A DNA stretch of 64,000 bases from Ensifer canadensis (lineage in GTDB: Bacteria > Pseudomonadota > Alphaproteobacteria > Rhizobiales > Rhizobiaceae). The stretch lies in assembly GCF_017488845.2 (NCBI RefSeq), contig NZ_CP083371.1:682001-746000 (forward strand), given 5' to 3'. Shown here one piece after another: positions 62,998 to 64,000 of this stretch. Made by a program: the position numbers and the translations under genes. Every line of letters begins with the position of its first letter. Within the stretch, counting starts at the first letter, position 1. Under the pieces are notes generated by a model. It had not been told where the DNA came from, made no database searches, and saw nothing but the letters and a program-made list of their open reading frames with translations.

Positions 62998-64000
62998 TCA
63001 GACTGCTTCGAGCACCTGCCGCGCATTGCGGCCACTGCGAGGCTCGACTTCAAGCTCGATACGCCGACCAGTCTCTCGGTCGAACACATGCAAATGTGCA
63101 AGCGGCAGTTCCAGCGCGATCCGGTCGCCAGGCCTTACGTACGTCTCTTCATCGACACAGGCTGCAAAGGGCTGGCCATCCAATTCCGAGTGGATGACGC
63201 GGCCAGCTCCGAGCTCTTCTACAAAGTCCACTTTCATCGAGATGCCTCTTGCCCCAGTGGCAACAACACACTGTTCCGGACGAATGCCCACGGTCACACG
63301 TCTTTCACCCAAGCGTGTGGCAAGAGCCCTGTCGATCGGCATCTTCGTGCCGCTGAACGCAAGGCAGGCGTCATCGACGTTGATGTGAGCGTCAAACAGG
63401 TTCATCGCCGGCGAACCGATGAAGGAGGCGACGAAAATGCTTGCTGGGCGGTGGTAGATGTCAAGCGGCTGGCCCACCTGTTCGACGACGCCCTTGTTCA
63501 TGACGACCAGCTTGTCTGCGAGAGTCATCGCTTCTACCTGATCATGCGTGACGAAAACGGACGTTGCCGACAGGCGCTGATGGAGCTTGCGGATCTCGGC
63601 GCGCATGGTGACACGAAGCTTGGCATCGAGATTCGACAACGGTTCGTCGAAAAGGAATACGTTCGGTTCCCGGATGATCGCGCGCGCCATGGCAACCCGT
63701 TGCCGCTGGCCACCGGAGAGGGCCGCAGGTTTGCGATCGAGATAGTCGGCGAGCCCGACGATCTTGGCTGTCTCCTCGATGCGGCGAAGGCGCTCTGCCT
63801 TTGGTACGCCAGCGACTTTCAGGGCATAGCCGATGTTTCCCGCGACCGTCATGTGTGGATAGAGGGCATAATTCTGAAACACCATGGCGCAACCGCGTTC
63901 GCGCGGTTCAAGCCTGTTAACGACCCGTCCGTTGATGGCGATCTCACCCGCGGTGATTTCCTCCAGTCCCGCGATCATCCTGAGAAGCGTGGATTTGCCA
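62998..64000 (-). CDS. UgpC/MalK-type ABC transporter ATP-binding protein (5' end beyond window)
   Basis: At least 333 residues to the window edge, entering just at the end of Walker A ([14 protein letters not shown]). Signature [15 protein letters not shown], Walker [17 protein letters not shown], switch His [18 protein letters not shown], and a C-terminal TOBE/regulatory domain ([12 protein letters not shown]..., [11 protein letters not shown], and final [13 protein letters not shown]). This is the carbohydrate-uptake ATPase class (glycerol-3-phosphate, trehalose, polyols). Same strand and 26 bp upstream of the TIM-barrel gene, so likely one operon with permeases beyond the window. Confidence 0.9.
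   Translation of the reverse strand, partial: GKSTLLRMIAGLEEITAGEIAINGRVVNRLEPRERGCAMVFQNYALYPHMTVAGNIGYALKVAGVPKAERLRRIEETAKIVGLADYLDRKPAALSGGQRQRVAMARAIIREPNVFLFDEPLSNLDAKLRVTMRAEIRKLHQRLSATSVFVTHDQVEAMTLADKLVVMNKGVVEQVGQPLDIYHRPASIFVASFIGSPAMNLFDAHINVDDACLAFSGTKMPIDRALATRLGERRVTVGIRPEQCVVATGARGISMKVDFVEELGAGRVIHSELDGQPFAACVDEETYVRPGDRIALELPLAHLHVFDRETGRRIELEVEPRSGRNARQVLEAV

Overview
The window looks like a high-GC alphaproteobacterial replicon of the Rhizobiaceae, closest in gene content to Ensifer/Sinorhizobium or Agrobacterium. The reasons are a pcaQ | pcaDCHGB divergon with a PcaQ-type operator, an AraC-type regulator beside pobA, an AttE-AttH-like export cassette, and the general style of the genes. 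This is an inference from gene order and protein character; no searches were run. No rRNA, tRNA, CRISPR array or intact insertion sequence was recognised. The few decayed genes (truncated parE, frameshifted ABC permease, RHS scrap, frameshifted alkyl sulfatase) mark accessory patches.

Layout. 0-3.2 kb: a parD/truncated-parE remnant with its own operator, a small secreted protein with an odd crossing-hairpin leader, an M24 peptidase and a short DUF6916-like protein. 3.2-12.1 kb: three tandem phage-tail-collar (MdpB-like) genes plus a GNAT, facing a 2152-residue repetitive autotransporter made of about 17 Ig-like repeats. 12.6-17.6 kb: protein-L-isoaspartate methyltransferase, then a LysR regulator with an HlyD/DHA2-MFS efflux pair. 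17.6-25.2 kb: 4-hydroxybenzoate to protocatechuate (pobR/pobA), then the protocatechuate branch of the beta-ketoadipate pathway (pcaQ, pcaDCHGB). 25.3-28.7 kb: TPR protein, flavin reductase, Fe-type superoxide dismutase divergent from a SufR-like Fe-S regulator, and an SDR. 29.4-33.8 kb: ABC ATPase, FtsX-like permease (frameshifted at a run of eight G) and an AttH/lipocalin-like protein. 34.1-35.9 kb: queCDE behind a probable preQ1-I riboswitch. 36.0-37.9 kb: a decay zone.

37.9-61.8 kb is the most coherent block. It appears to encode complete aerobic use of tryptophan through kynurenine and a CoA-bound anthranilate route. Tryptophan 2,3-dioxygenase, an alpha/beta-hydrolase formamidase and kynureninase would give anthranilate plus alanine. 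A benzoate/2-aminobenzoate-CoA ligase would activate anthranilate. A fused flavin monooxygenase/old-yellow-enzyme protein would hydroxylate and reduce the ring. SDR, enoyl-CoA hydratase, acyl-CoA dehydrogenase, RidA, a FadJ-like protein and a thiolase would open and shorten the product. Two ABC importers (a TrpXYZ-like one and a Liv-type one) are built into the same operons, and MarR and GntR regulators sit in the middle. A near-identical dyad lies in front of both the CoA operon and the ligase/formamidase divergon, suggesting one shared repressor.

62-64 kb begins an unrelated sugar locus (TIM-barrel isomerase/epimerase and a UgpC/MalK-type ATPase cut by the window end).
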